Positions 1-12,174 of a DNA stretch of 64,000 nt are shown here, one piece after another; within the stretch, counting starts at the first letter, position 1; every line of letters starts with the position of its first letter. This DNA is from Limnoperna fortunei (lineage: Eukaryota; Mollusca; Bivalvia; Mytilida; Modiolidae), in the NCBI GenBank assembly GCA_944474755.1, contig OX104112.1:24888460-24952459 (forward strand), written 5' to 3'. The position numbers and the translations under genes were made by a program. The notes under the pieces are model-generated. The model had not been told where the DNA came from, ran no database searches, and saw only the letters and a list, made by a program, of their open reading frames with translations.

Positions 1-408
1 TCTAATAATTATCTAATAATTCATTCAGTGCACATTAAAGCGGGGGATGCGGGATTTTGCATGATCTGTAATTAATAATTATTGATTTTTTGTGACCTAT
101 GATTTTAGGTTCCTGTTCTTTATAGAAGATGGGTACAATTGTACAGCCATTTCTATTTTCTATGACCTGTTATTTTCTCTAGTTTTATTTTCTGTGAGTC
201 CTCACCAGAACCCCCATTTTCATCCCACTCTTATCAAAGTTTATAATTATAAAAAAGGAAATGCTTTGAGTAATCCTTCACACAGGTATGGAGTACAGTT
301 GCAAGTTAGAGATCTCACTCACCCGATTTTTCATTTGAATGACTAATTTAATCGAGCAAAATTTTTCAAGAGCAAAATACACAAGAGTTTGTTTTCTTTT
401 CTTCAAGT
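1..408. other. no gene seen
   Basis: AT-rich sequence. An 84-codon plus-strand frame lies at 92-346 but has low-complexity composition, no recognisable motif and no sign of selection. I see no repeat or RNA gene here. Confidence 0.5.
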
Positions 409-612
409 TTAATTCATTCCTTTCGGTAGTTTAAAAGAAGTTAAGGATAAAGAAAGAGCAGCTGATACTAATTGATCACCGTGAGTTGACTCGAAGGCCA
501 TGACTGTTTCTTGTGTTAACTTGTTCGAACACACCGCACCACTGCCACTCTGACGATCCCACTGCAACCGCAAGACTGTATACTGATTCGAATTTGCTAA
601 CGCATGTGACAC
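409..612 (-). CDS. possible terminal exon, unknown protein
   Basis: I do not recognise this product. A 67-codon minus-strand frame ends in a stop at 409 and has a more protein-like composition (mixed charged and polar residues, QWDRQSGSGAVCSNK) and higher GC than its neighbours. The frame begins just after a moderately pyrimidine-rich stretch ending in AG (minus strand, about 605), so it could be a last exon with an acceptor there. No upstream exon was found. It could equally be a relic or chance ORF. Confidence 0.2.
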   Translation of the reverse strand: MSHALANSNQYTVLRLQWDRQSGSGAVCSNKLTQETVMAFESTHGDQLVSAALSLSLTSFKLPKGMN

Positions 613-790
613 AATAAAAAGTAGTTTATAAAACAGCTAGAGAAGTGTCCGTCTTATTTTTGTATTCAATTGGTTTTTTAATGTATATCGCTTTAATAAT
701 GTCACACATAAATTATTTGAGTAATGTGGGGTATATATCAGGAATTGATTTTATCATAATTTTCACTCTTACTGCAAGTTATGCAGCATT

Positions 791-1193
791 GTCCACTACG
801 TAACGATTCGTCCACTACGAAACGGTCTTGTCCACTACGCAACGCAATATGAAAATACAATTTGTTCTCAAACACATAATTATTTTGTTAAACCGAATTA
901 GATACATTTCAAACCCCTCAAGGCATTTATTTATGATGTGTTGAAAATATATTTGAAAGGTCCACTAAAGAATATTTGTATTTGAAAGGGTATGATTTTA
1001 TTAATGTCTAATATTTTTCATATTTAATGTTTGAATAAATTCTACAAAGATGACTCAAGAAATGTTTAGTAAAGGTTTTTACATCTTATGTATCAATTTT
1101 GTCAAAGTCAGTATTAAATCAACAGATAAAATGGATTTCTATTCATTTTTTCATATTATTAATTTTAACTAAAATACCAATTTCGTAGTGGAC
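791..1193. repeat. TCCACTACG motif cluster with inverted partner
   Basis: Three near-tandem copies of TCCACTACGNAACG occur at about 791-844. The same word appears inverted at 1181-1193 (TTTCGTAGTGGAC). Motif pairs facing each other about 400 bp apart would fit the ends of a small nonautonomous DNA element, but no clear target-site duplication is visible. The DNA between is AT-rich and noncoding. Confidence 0.3.
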
Positions 1194-1199
1194 ATTTTT

Positions 1200-1625
1200 T
1201 TAAAATGTGTCATAATTTTTGTATTTTTTTATTAGTTATTGTTTGCGTTAAGACTGCATATTTTAACATTTGTTAGCATTGATGTTGAAAAGTTTCGTTA
1301 GATTAAAAAAGTTCAAATACTTAAATTTTCTTTTCGATATGTTTTGTGGCCTAAAAATCTCACTTTTATTGAAAAACGCCCATATATATATTAAGATATT
1401 TTAAGAAATATTCCAAAATGTAACGTATCTTTAGTTGTTTAGTATACAATGGCATAGATATTGTTAACTTAATTACCTATCTTATTCCTTTATTAATATT
1501 CATGACGTAGAGTTTTTCCGAAGAAGTCGATATATTTTTGAATTGTGACCATTGAAATAAATGATGCTAACTTCTTATTGAATACAATGTGCACTTGCAT
1601 TCTGATTGGACTAAAATACTACAAA
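1200..1625. other. no gene seen
   Basis: AT-rich, no open frame of note, no repeat recognised. Confidence 0.5.
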
Positions 1626-1764
1626 TGTCTAGGATTGCCAGTTTTCATAGGTCGGGGGTTTTCTCCGGGTACTCCGGCTTCATACCCCAATAAAAACTGG
1701 ACGCCATGTTATAGCTGAAAAAATGCTGAAAGTGGCGTTAAACACCATCAAACAAACAAACAAT
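1626..1764 (+). mobile_element. SINE 3' fragment
   Basis: This is the 3' half of the tRNA-derived SINE family seen full length at 16052-16315. It runs from AGGATTGCCAGTTTTC through the TCTCCGGGTACTCCGGC and AAAAACTGGACGCCATG blocks to the AAAGTGGCGTTAAACACC tail and an (AAAC)n end. The tRNA-like head is missing, so it is 5'-truncated. Confidence 0.75.
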
Positions 1765-4700
1765 ACAAATGTCTACTGTGTGATCAATGATCTGGAAGCA
1801 TCTCCATATGCATTTCTTAATTATTAAAACAACTGATGGCTGTAATTGGTTTAAAATAGGGAATCCGATTTAGAATAAAAATATGATAATTACATAATAA
1901 AATCCATACGTCGTGTAATTTTTGCGCACTCTATTTAGGTAGGTTTTTACCTTTTTTCAATTTACAAACACAGTATTATAAGTATATGCTTCGTTAACTG
2001 TCGGCAATGTAACTACTCTCAAGCCAGTGATGTAACACAAAAGTAATTATATGGGTCATTGGTAATTGGCAGCGAACGAGACGAAGATATTTCATTACAT
2101 TTTTTGTAACTGTACTGATTCGGCCAATAGTATTAAAAGAAAATTTATGTATTTATGGTTTCGTTACAGTAACTTAGTAGGACCACGTTCACCTCACGGT
2201 ATATATAGGGTAATACGGATATGCGGCCCGAATGGATAACTTTTTCACCTCTCCAAAATATATGAATAGGTAGCTTTTTTCATTGAAAAATATATCATTG
2301 GGTAGTTAAAAATTATCTAAATATATCCATGCCTCAATTCTCATCATAATCATGCTCAGCTAGAAAAACCACATTGATTTTACAAACAAAGTGTTCCATT
2401 AACATCACTTGATCATTTTGGTAGTGAATGTACTGTTTTGTCTATGGGGATGTGCAGTAATAAAATATATGAATAGGTCTGATTTAATAATTAAATATAT
2501 GATTAGGTCTTGTTTTTAAAACGTCCGAAAATATATGAATAGAGTGGGTTTTCAAATCTCCGTCCGCAGACCTGTATCCTCCCCCCTGTGATTCACCTAT
2601 ACAATGTGTATACAGTTTCGCACTCCCCCCCTGGGCCTTTTTTGTGTGGAATAGCCTACATGTGCACAGATTCACTTGCAGTTTGCAGTCAGTTGACAAT
2701 TTATGTTCCTGTCTCCATACTAATTAAAATATCTTTCATAGATCGAAGTTCCCATTTTAGAAGAATTAAATTATTAAAAAATAGTTTTGTACATATGAAA
2801 CAAAGCTGATTGGCGTATTTAAATTTTAACTAGGTACTTAAGTAACTTTGTTTTCGAGTAAAAATAGCATATATGAAGTGCGTAAATTGTTGCAAGAAAA
2901 GAAATAAGACACATGAAATACATATATATTTATATAGAGGGGTGGGTATTTTTTTAAACACATGCTTATTCACCATTGTTGTTTTCAACTCCTGAAGTAG
3001 CCTTCATTGCGCCCGTCGCCATTCACGGGCAGTCAGGAGATGAAGCTCTAATTACAAAAGCTCATTTTGTTATTAAAATGATTAGTTTCGATATCAGATC
3101 CTTCTTAACTTTAATATGTTGAACATTGTAGAAAAGGCACACAACATATCAAATATTTACAGATAATTTTATCTTTGTTCTTTTGTTTTTAGTTGCATAA
3201 ACTCTAAACCGCATCCATGTTATAAATAAAATTTTAACAAAACAAAATGCATGTATTTCTAATATCTTCTTGTTTATGTCATGGCTAGTATTTATACACA
3301 CATAACTGTAAAAAATATCATGTTTGAAAAGTTCAAGATAAATTCATAAAGAAGATACCTGGTTATATTATAGTAAAATGTATTTTTGTTGGATACAATT
3401 CGCAGCCTTTAATTATTTATTGACCACTCCCTACATTAATGAATCTTTAATAAACTGAGTCTATAAATTCTCCATTATATTCAAGTGTCAGAATAGTACG
3501 TTAATTAATGTTTTCTTTTTTCCGTTTCGATACTTTTTATATAATAATAACTTTATTCTCATTAACCAATATTACAGAGGTACAGAGAAATAATATATAC
3601 AATATTACAAACGTAAAACATCATAAACATAGATAGATACTAATACAGTGTAATTAACAGACAGACAAGAAGGGTTAGTCAAGAAGACTAGTTTTTTTAT
3701 TAATAGTTTTAATAAATTTACAGAGCTTTTTAGAGTTTAACTTTGTTTTTGGTTATCATAGTTTCTTAAAACTTAAATGTCCACTGATTTTTAAAAGTCT
3801 TTACTTATAGTTGATTTTCTACGTTATATGTCCTGTCTAAGAAAAAATGCGTCGACTATCTTTTAAAGATAGTACTATTGTTTATATCATTTCTTAGAAA
3901 GTGTACCAAGTAGACCATGTCCTATAAAGAACATTTTGAGTAAACAAAAATATTTGTAAGTTAATTAAAACTCTAACAATATTGTCACCCAAAACAAATA
4001 CACCCGAAAGTTTGTACTATGTTTTATTTCCCTTTTAGTTATGTCAAGACTAAACATCAATTAACCCATAAAAAGAAGTGCATCGGGGGGTGGGATTTAT
4101 TGCTCTGTGGCGTTAAATTTTGGTGAACATACTAATACATAAGGTTGCTAATGATATTGGTTTGTATTATGAGATTTTTATAGGGGAACAAAATATTCTC
4201 GAAGAAACAATTCCCAACAATCATTTTGACTCATTCCACGACATAAATCCCTTAGTTGTGTAGTGTTGTAGTTATAAATCTACAGACTAGAAAATGTGTC
4301 TGCAAAAGAACAAATTTAAATAAATTAATTAACAACAGAACTAACTTTATGGCATTATGGATATTGAAATAAATATTTTAAAATAAATTTGTAATAGCTC
4401 GACCAATCTAACTTCTTCTCACGGTATAAGGGAGATAAATGTTATACGTTTATGTACGGTAGCTTGTTTTCACGCGTAGTCAATTTTTAATATCTTCGCG
4501 GTATTAAAATTTACTACCAATGACTTCCGGTAGCTAATTTTCATGGGAAGCTTGATATTAATACGACACCGGCTCCCGCTGCCCCCTAAACAGGAAGTAA
4601 ACGTCCGACAGGTCTAAAACTTGCTTAAGATGTAGTTAGGCATACTAAACCAACCTACCAAGTTTCAAATCATTCTCATGTACAGTTTGTTAAAAAAGCT

Positions 4701-5829
4701 CAGCCTAAATTTTCATCTCAACCTAGTCCCAAACAGGAAGTAGAAGTCCGACAGGTCTGAAAGTCGCTTAGGCTGTCTAGTTTGTAACTGTGTACGATCA
4801 TGAGATGGGGGAGTTGCTGTTTCTAAGTATTGCATCATTTTTCTAAAATGTTTTTTTTTCTGAAGTAAAAGAAGCAAAGGAATACCATAAGAGCATCAAA
4901 TTCATGGAAGTTATGCTATCGAGCAGACGATACATGGATATTTTACACACAACTTGTCACAAGTTTAAAGTCATTACTCATGATTCATAACCAAAAACTG
5001 TGGTTATTAAAACTGTACCTCTTTTTATAAGGTTTAATTCATCTTTCTTTAAGTATAAGGAAATCGGAGGCTCATCTCCACCATTTCCAATTAGAGTGAT
5101 TTCTTCAACCTCGTCCGCCATATTTGTATTGTTGTTCTGGAAATTCCTCCACTAGCTGGAGAACATTCTACTATCTTGTGTATATTCCTCCGACAAGTAT
5201 GGAGCACCACAGATATTTTGGAGCACTAAACATTCGAAAATTTTCATCCAGCACGAAATGACAATTCACGGATAAAAAATAAGATTTTTCGTCGCCATCT
5301 TTGATCAAAAACTATCAAGGTTCGAGTAATGATAGTTTATTTTCCAGATCATGATCTAGATCATAGGTAAAAAATCGAATTATCCAGATCATGATCAATG
5401 ATCAATATCATGATCTGAATAAAAAAAATGCACCCCTGGTTGTGTATTTATTTGACCAACTTTTAAATATTATGGTCAGATAAGGAAATTTGTTCACCTG
5501 ATTATCTGAAAGAGATTTCGGTTCAGAAGTTTGTTGGAACAAAACTCGAGAACGTCGTTTGGAAATTATGGCTTTTATGTAATTGATATCCCGAAAATCA
5601 GCGTTTAACTTTCGTTTTATAATTTTACATTACATTAAAGTAATAGTTGTTTTAGAATATTAATATAAATGTATTTAAAAACTTATCCATAGAGTAAAGA
5701 TAGATAAAATGATATACATGTTTTTACCTGCTTTTTCCCTTTTGTGATCAACAAACAAACACGTCTTCCCGCCTGTCAATATGTGTCCTTGATACAAAGT
5801 CACGTGTTCCAGTTTGACAGTTTAAATGA
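1765..5829. other. gene-free AT-rich stretch with minor repeats
   Basis: No supported gene in about 4 kb. Inside: a set of AAAATATATGAATAGG-like words at 2255-2542; an AACTTTATT-rich stretch at about 3541-3665 that resembles the start of the block at 45955 and may be a LINE 3' relic; a partial internal duplication, AAACAGGAAGTA followed by GTCCGACAGGTCT, at about 4590-4620 and 4733-4762; and local palindromes of GATCATGATC at 5345-5425. Confidence 0.45.
2255..2542 (+). repeat. dispersed AAAATATATGAATAGG motif, about 5 copies
   Basis: The word AAAATATATGAATAGG or a one- to three-base variant occurs at about 2255, 2286, 2462, 2491 and 2528. Spacing is irregular, so this is not a simple tandem array. 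It may be an old decayed minisatellite. Confidence 0.4.
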
Positions 5830-6138
5830 CCTGTATTACCACTCTGCAGATGTAAGACCTCCAAGACGGTCAGAGTGGGGAAACGCTTCTACCCATGTGG
5901 GGTACTGGAGTATGCCAACGTTACATCGGAGCAGCCCGGCGTTGGTAGGACATATGCTGCCGAGTTTTTCGACCAGGTATCCCGAAGGCCGGACTTCGAC
6001 AGTCCATGGATTACTAACACTAACAACCGTCCGACCGATGGTATTAATTTATCAGTAGGACGTAAAAAACTCCCATCATCATCTTCTGTATTACAGTGGC
6101 TAATTATAAAGATTTCTTTACCATTGCATTTATTTTAA
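5830..6138 (+). CDS. possible internal exon, unknown protein
   Basis: I do not recognise the protein. The frame is open from 5830 to a stop at 6136-6138. The segment from about 5850 to 6060 is clearly richer in GC than its flanks. Its translation is protein-like (it includes GKRFYPCGVLEYANV and GVGRTYAAEFFDQVSRRPD). A pyrimidine/AG acceptor (ACTCTGCAG) sits at about 5841-5849 and a possible donor (G/GTATTAAT) at about 6039. No adjoining exons were identified. The alternative is a fragment of a mobile element; the high GC alone does not decide it. Confidence 0.25.
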   Translation, partial: PVLPLCRCKTSKTVRVGKRFYPCGVLEYANVTSEQPGVGRTYAAEFFDQVSRRPDFDSPWITNTNNRPTDGINLSVGRKKLPSSSSVLQWLIIKISLPLHLF

Positions 6139-7369
6139 AACGACATTGAAAATTAGAAAAAGAATATTTTATCTTGTATTGTTGTATAGGTAATATGTTC
6201 TTTAATGTCCCGTAATTAATTTTTACGTTTAAATAACAACAAATATTCAGTGAACTGTTTATTTTATTACAAAATATATTTAAACAGAAAAACATCGTGA
6301 TGCAATTGGGAAAAACTTTTTAATATTTCAAAAATGACAGGTCCAAATAAACTTTCTAATATAAGCAAAATGTGGACGGATTTAAGAGTGGTTCTGAAGA
6401 AAAGTGGATACCACATCTATCGTTGTAATTTTTTTATTTTCCACGTATGTTTAATAAAAGTCAACTGTGTGGATTTGATTAAATGACGTCAGCTATAATC
6501 CGGATAAGAGTATATTACCCGGTAAATAAATATATGATATTGTATGAAGTTGGGTAAAGAATGAGACCTTATATTTTTGGAATTCTGTTTTGGTCAGTAC
6601 ATGACATCAGTATAGGACATCCCTGCGCAAGCTAAGCTATGAAATATACACACAACGTGTTTATAAGCTGTTTGCTTAATAACTAACTGGAATATGCAGT
6701 GGCGGAACCGCGCGTTAGGGGGGAGGGGCGCAATTTCAAAATGATATGCCGAATTTGTAATATATAATAGAAAAACGTAATAAAGTATTAGTTTTCGTGA
6801 TCAAATATTGGTTACAATATCCTAAATTAAGTGTACATATAGGGAAATATGTCCATGTAATAAAGGCTGGAAGTCGGTGTGAGTTATAAGCTATCAGGGC
6901 GAATATTGATATTAGCCCTGGAGAACAGGGAGATTATGGCGACATAAGACCTGGAGAACAGGTTGTTAAGGTAATTGAGAAAATTATATTGCTAAGAAAA
7001 ACATTTTAATTCAAAATGGTTTTATGGCGCTGGGGCCAGACCTGTGACGGACAAGTCAATGAATCATACTAATGGTATAATTTTCTGACAATTAAAACAA
7101 AGAAATGCAATTCTGCTATGACGTCCTGCTTTAGCTATGTAAACAAAGCCGTGTTAAAATTCCAATAAATTTAGTTCGCACATGCGTAAGCTGTGTGTTT
7201 TGCGTAAATGTAAAAACTTACTTAAAAATGCAGTTTGTTATAGTTTATCTATAATTATCGATGTTGTTTATAATGCAGTTATTTGTAGTCTGAATTCTGA
7301 GATTTTTATGATTAAACATACTCTCAATACATTATTTTTGTAATAATTCTATATTTGAATTAATATGAC
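6139..7369. other. no gene seen
   Basis: AT-rich and noncoding. At 6697-6730 there is a GTGGCGGAACCG...GGGG stretch like the GC-rich starts of many dispersed invertebrate repeats. Around 6895-6970 the words CCTGGAGAACAGG are repeated twice. Nothing else is supported. Confidence 0.4.
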
Positions 7370-7800
7370 GTCACAATTAGAATTCTGACGTCATATTACG
7401 CTCAACTGAAAATTTCAAACTGGAACAATGCAATTTCGTTAAGATTTCTTAATATTTTGGTTTAAAAGGTAACGTTACGTATAAAATGATGAAAATATAT
7501 GTTTATATCAATTTTATTTGCTTTAACCTACTGTTTTGGGATATATCGTATTAGTTTCAAAAAACAGTATTACCATTAAAAGCGTCCTATTAGAGTCGCT
7601 TCGAAATTTTAAAACAATTGTTAGACTTATTAGAATCGAAACATATTATTGCAATTTGGGCTCTATGCGAATTAGAACATGGTCAGACCATGTTGTTGGT
7701 CAGACCTTATATTTGTCTTCATTTGTTACCTCGCTATCGCTCGGTCTAAAATGTTGACAAATATAAGGTCTGACCATGTTCTAATTCGCATAGAACCCAA
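7370..7800 (+). repeat. dispersed repeat R1, copy 1, with inverted end
   Basis: This block matches 13583-13960 in the opposite orientation over about 300 bp, with shared words such as GCTTCGAAATTTTAAAAC, GAATTAGAACATGGT, GGATATATCGTATTAG and ATTACGCTCA. Its 3' part is an inverted repeat: GGCTCTATGCGAATTAGAAC with GGTCAGACCTTATATTTGTC on the left is mirrored on the right (7754-7797). GGTCAGACC-ATGTTGTT is locally duplicated at about 7682-7707. It looks like a decayed nonautonomous transposon; the family is not known to me. Confidence 0.65.
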
Positions 7801-7889
7801 TGGCAATAATCTATTTCTTAATTAAAATTTATCCAAATTGTATTTAATTATCACCCTTTGTAACGTTTGAATGTCAGGTAATGTCAATT

Positions 7890-8400
7890 ACTAGAAAGAC
7901 TTGGTACCCGGTGTAAAGGTCGTCCTTGACTTTTGACCTTTAACTTTTACATTTTCAAATGTAATATATGTTAAATAAGATCAATAGTGGTGATTCAAGT
8001 CTCTATGACATACGGTTTTTGAAAAAAAAACGAGTTGCTACATTAAAAACGGATCAAAAACCCGAAAACAGAAAGTCGATTGAAAATATATATAAAAAAA
8101 TGTGTGTTTAATCATTGTCTTGGGTCAACCGACATTTTGCTCCCTTAAGATTTTGAGAATCAGCTATAGTTTCCGAGATTATCAGTTAATGTGTTCGGGC
8201 AGATAACTCTGTTGCTAAAATATATCGTCTACAAGTAAGCCAGATTAATGGTACATGTACCAAGTATCAATATGATATGTCCCGATACGTTTTGGCAAAC
8301 CTCCACTTAAGAAGAAAAAGAAATAATCATAAGAAATACGATACGGTCTTTCTTCTGTAGTGGAAAAGACCTTAAATATTATTATTTGTTCAACCGGATA
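7890..8400 (+). repeat. 5'-truncated copy of the 1.07-kb repeat family
   Basis: From TTGACTTTTGACC to GGCAAACCTCCACTTAAGAAG this matches the 3' half of the three tandem units at 30-33 kb. It ends with the same hairpin, GGTCTTTCTTCTGTAGTGG then AAAAGACCTT. It is strongly diverged, so it is an older insertion than the tandem copies. Confidence 0.75.
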
Positions 8401-8942
8401 TCCCGAATATTCCCATGGTAACCTGAATAATTATCTGACATATTCAAATTCAAATTTAAATGGTAATAAAGTTGCAGTTTATTATTTTTTTTTTGTATTT
8501 TCTCTTACATATATTCAAAATAAATAACCATTTAGATGTTAACTTTTGAGGAAATGTAAATCGAGTGCACCGTTGCCTTAGGCACTTTTGCAACAGCTTT
8601 ATGTTAAATGCTAGAGGGATATTTTTGGCAAAATTAATTTGATGCGCTTTTCGTCACGGCTATTGAGTATGTAGGATCCTCAAATGGACCCCCACGAAGC
8701 TTCTAAACTTCAAAAACCCATAAATGTCCATAAATAAAAATCTACTCGGGAACTTTAAAAATTAAGATTGAGCTACATTCGTATGATTCTGCTCAGATCA
8801 CCAGTGTGTCTTGAGTAAGCATTGTCACTTTTGTGGCTAATTTGTATCTTGTCAACTCATAAAATCAATTCGCAAATATAACGAGCGATCGTCAGACTAG
8901 TTTTTATCGGAAGAAAATATTAATGACAAGAAACATATCTAC
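8400..8942. other. no gene; contains a 38-nt repeated segment
   Basis: AT-rich noncoding DNA. The 38 bases at 8783-8820 (starting ATGATTCTGCTCAG, ending CTTGAGTAAGC) recur inverted at 24023-24060 with two mismatches. Confidence 0.5.
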
Positions 8943-9114
<172 letters not shown>

Positions 9115-9920
9115 AACGTCCGTCTACCAATATTTCAGCTATATTCAGGACAACACATTTATTACGATGGATAAATGGGAATCAAATTTTGGCTGCCACT
9201 AGAAAGTTATATGGACTACAGACCATGAATGGACGGAGAATTTAGTCTGTTGTTGCAGCTTTTTCTAAATTTACAAAAGACATCTTTATTATGCAATGAG
9301 CGTGGCACTTTATCTGTATAGTTGAATAGTCAAAGGTCATTTCATCGCAGTAAATGGCTGATACATGGGACCAAAATGAAGTCGATATAAATACACCTAC
9401 TTCTGAAGTCACTTTTCAGACCAAAGGATGAAATAGCCGAGAATTATCCGATGGGGCCTCCCTGATCCGCAAAAAGGGAAGGCGCTATTCAGCTCTGTGG
9501 ATCGAGCACTAGGAAACTATCAGGTATGGTAAAAAAGCCAACCGAGCTCGACTACAAATCGGTGTAGAAAATTCAACTTGTCAGCTCGGAGGAATTTTAA
9601 CCTATTAAAACTGCAGAACATAAAAATGGTAACAATATCGCCATGATACACATACATAATATGACAATCGGTATTTTGTTTCTGACACAAGTAAACTATT
9701 GTAACTGTCAAGTAGACTGATGTACATGTATTTGACGACTAAACCGAGGCTTCTGACACGTAGACATGTAAAAGACCTAACAGGCTAACAAATAAACAAT
9801 CATCTCGTACTTACAATTAACTCGTAATAACAATATTATCGAGAGATAAATTTTGACATAAATATTGTTATTAGGACTCCCGATCTTTTAATACTCATAA
9901 TAATATTCGTAATAAGTATA
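9115..9920. other. no convincing gene
   Basis: Moderate GC, no frame above 63 codons. The stretch 9420-9520 is GC-richer (GCCTCCCTGATCCGC) and may belong to the element whose end is the ATTG microsatellite. From 9835 to 9915 there are degenerate (TAATAACAATATTATCG)-like words. Confidence 0.35.
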
Positions 9921-10300
9921 ACTATGGAAGCTTATTAGGACCACTTTGTTGGAAAACAAATATTTGTATTGCGTGTAAACGCAAAATATTGAGACAATAC
10001 GCTATTATTATTGCTATTAAACGCAATAGTTTGCGATTATATAAACGCAAAACTTATTACAATTATACGCAAGACTTTGCGTATACGCGCAAAAGTTATT
10101 GCGATAAAACGCAAAACATTGCGTTTAAACACAAAACTTATTGTGTTTAAAGGCAAAATTTAAACGCAATTAAATTAAACGCAAAAAGTCTTTCGATTAA
10201 ACGCTCTCATTGCGAATTGTAACTCTCGTTTGCGTTTTAACGCAAAAATTTGCAAATAAACGCAATACTTATTGCGATTAAACACATTAACTTATTTTTT
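9921..10300. repeat. AACGCAA-word field with a defined leader
   Basis: The block opens with ATGGAAGCTTATTAGGACC then ACTTTGTTGG, which recurs at 35218-35250. It continues as about 330 bp dense in AAACGCAA and its reverse complement TTGCGTTT, at irregular spacing and in both orientations. The words can pair with each other, giving many short stem options. No ORF is present. The 35-kb copy keeps only the leader plus one TTGCGTTT. Confidence 0.6.
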
Positions 10301-10329
10301 ATTGTTGTTACCACTATGCATTTACCGTG

Positions 10330-10734
10330 CATCCTCACAAGCCAGGGTTTCTGTGTCCACATGTGTCCACGAAACCCTGACAAACTTAGCTAGGAAATTC
10401 CCGGGCTAGAAGATTTTCATATGACGTCAAATCTTGAGTGGGAACAAAACGTAACGCATCTAATAAATAACGTGGTACTATCAGACTATTAACACTACTG
10501 TACAAAATACACTGATTTTCACATGGTCTATGCAACACATCTGTTTGGTTTATTTACAATAGACATCGGGATATACCCTAACCAAGTCGTGAATGAAAGC
10601 GAGCTTTTGATTGGCTACATGCAGGTATGATGTAGCCAATCAAAATAGTGACTTCTAGCCCGGGAATTTCCTAGCTAAGTTTGTCAGGGTTTCGTGGACA
10701 CATGTGGGCACAGAAACCCTGACTTGTGAGGATG
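10330..10734. mobile_element. Mutator-like MITE with 83-bp terminal inverted repeats
   Basis: The terminal inverted repeats at 10330-10412 and about 10652-10734 begin CATCCTCACAAG and pair over about 83 bp with two mismatches. The flanks TTTACCGTG (10321-10329) and TTTACCATG (10735-10743) form a 9-bp target duplication with one mismatch. Long TIRs with a 9-bp duplication are the signature of Mutator-like elements. The 240-bp interior has no coding capacity and contains a second palindrome (TTTTGATTGGCTACAT and its complement, about 10600-10646). Confidence 0.85.
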
Positions 10735-10743
10735 TTTACCATG

Positions 10744-12174
10744 GGGCGATTACAAATCTGGATTTAGCTAAACATATACAATACTGAACAAAAACCATAA
10801 ACCAAAAGCAGAAAGAGAGCTACCCGATCTCCGAAAAGCCATTTGGGTACTTGGGTGCTCCGGATGAGTAAGTAGTGCCTTCTTTTGATGTGTCATGCCC
10901 AGGAAAAAAGTCAAATCCAAGAAAAGATGATACTATTTAAAGTCTAAAGTTTGGAAGTTTAGATTTTCAAACATTTCTGACAACGATGCACTTGCGTCTT
11001 TTCGGCCTTAATAATCGATATCGTCGCGATACAACTGAATTTGCTTCATTCTGAAATCGAAACTACATTTCTCACTTTGTAAATGCCTTTATTGTGGTCG
11101 CTTTTAAAGCACATTTCCATTATTATTGCAATATTATTTTTAATTCGGAACCACTTTTATAAATTCGATTGCACAATTGTAATCTTCCAATGGTAAGACG
11201 AACTCTTAAAAATTTTAAAAATAATAAAATGTAAATAATAATAATAAGAAAGAAAAATAATATTAATAATTTTCATGTATAAAGTTCGCTTTCACCATAT
11301 AGAAAACAATATAAGATGCGTTTGTTCGCTAGCTATAACTAATTGTTCGCCAGCGTTTAAAACCTTATGATAGCATTATGTCATTCGTTGGTCTTTAGTT
11401 ATACCTCCCAATTGTTCGCTGGGCAAGCAATAGGCCGACCTAAGTGTATTTTTAGTGTCTTTCATTTCTAGCTCGCTTTAATAGATTCAATAAAAATCGT
11501 CACCGATTAAACTATAAATATTTTTCCAATGAAACATGTTCTTCGTAATTACGAAATTGTTATCTCGTTATTGCGAGTTATTACCTCGTACGCAAGATGA
11601 ATATCTCGATATCTCGATATGACGAGAAAGTTCTTAGGTAAGCGATTAGTCTTGTCTTATAAAATAAAAAAAAAAGATTAATCATAATTACGAAACAATT
11701 ATTTCGTCATTAAGAGTTATTTTAGTCAAACTAACATAAATTAACAAAGTAATATTGATTAATAGATTATTGATAGTTCAGTTACTAGATAATTGATCTT
11801 TTGTAATTTGTAAGCCTATAAGTCTTCTGTAGACTTTACGCCAAAAACACGAAATAATGTTTAATTTTCTTTAAAATAGTTGCCCTTTATTATCGTAAAT
11901 GTACAAGTTAATTAACACATATGTGACAAGTAAACTTAATTAAATGCCAAGTCCACATATTTCCTTTATTATGTAGACGTAATTATGTAACAAGAAGGGA
12001 AAGGGGGCTGGCAGATATATGTTACCATGTAGTTCACGTCTGAACGAAAAGATTAAGACAACACACTGGATGATGAATAATTTAAAACTCTAATTACACA
12101 AAACTTGTTACAAACTTTTACTAAGTCTCTTTATTTATCATTTATGTTTGATTTTATGCTACCAAGTAAAGTTT
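10744..12174. other. no gene seen
   Basis: AT-rich noncoding DNA. Around 11540-11720 there are degenerate alternating words such as ATTACGAAATTGTTATCTCG and their complements, an old simple-repeat field. No RNA gene or ORF is supported. Confidence 0.45.
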
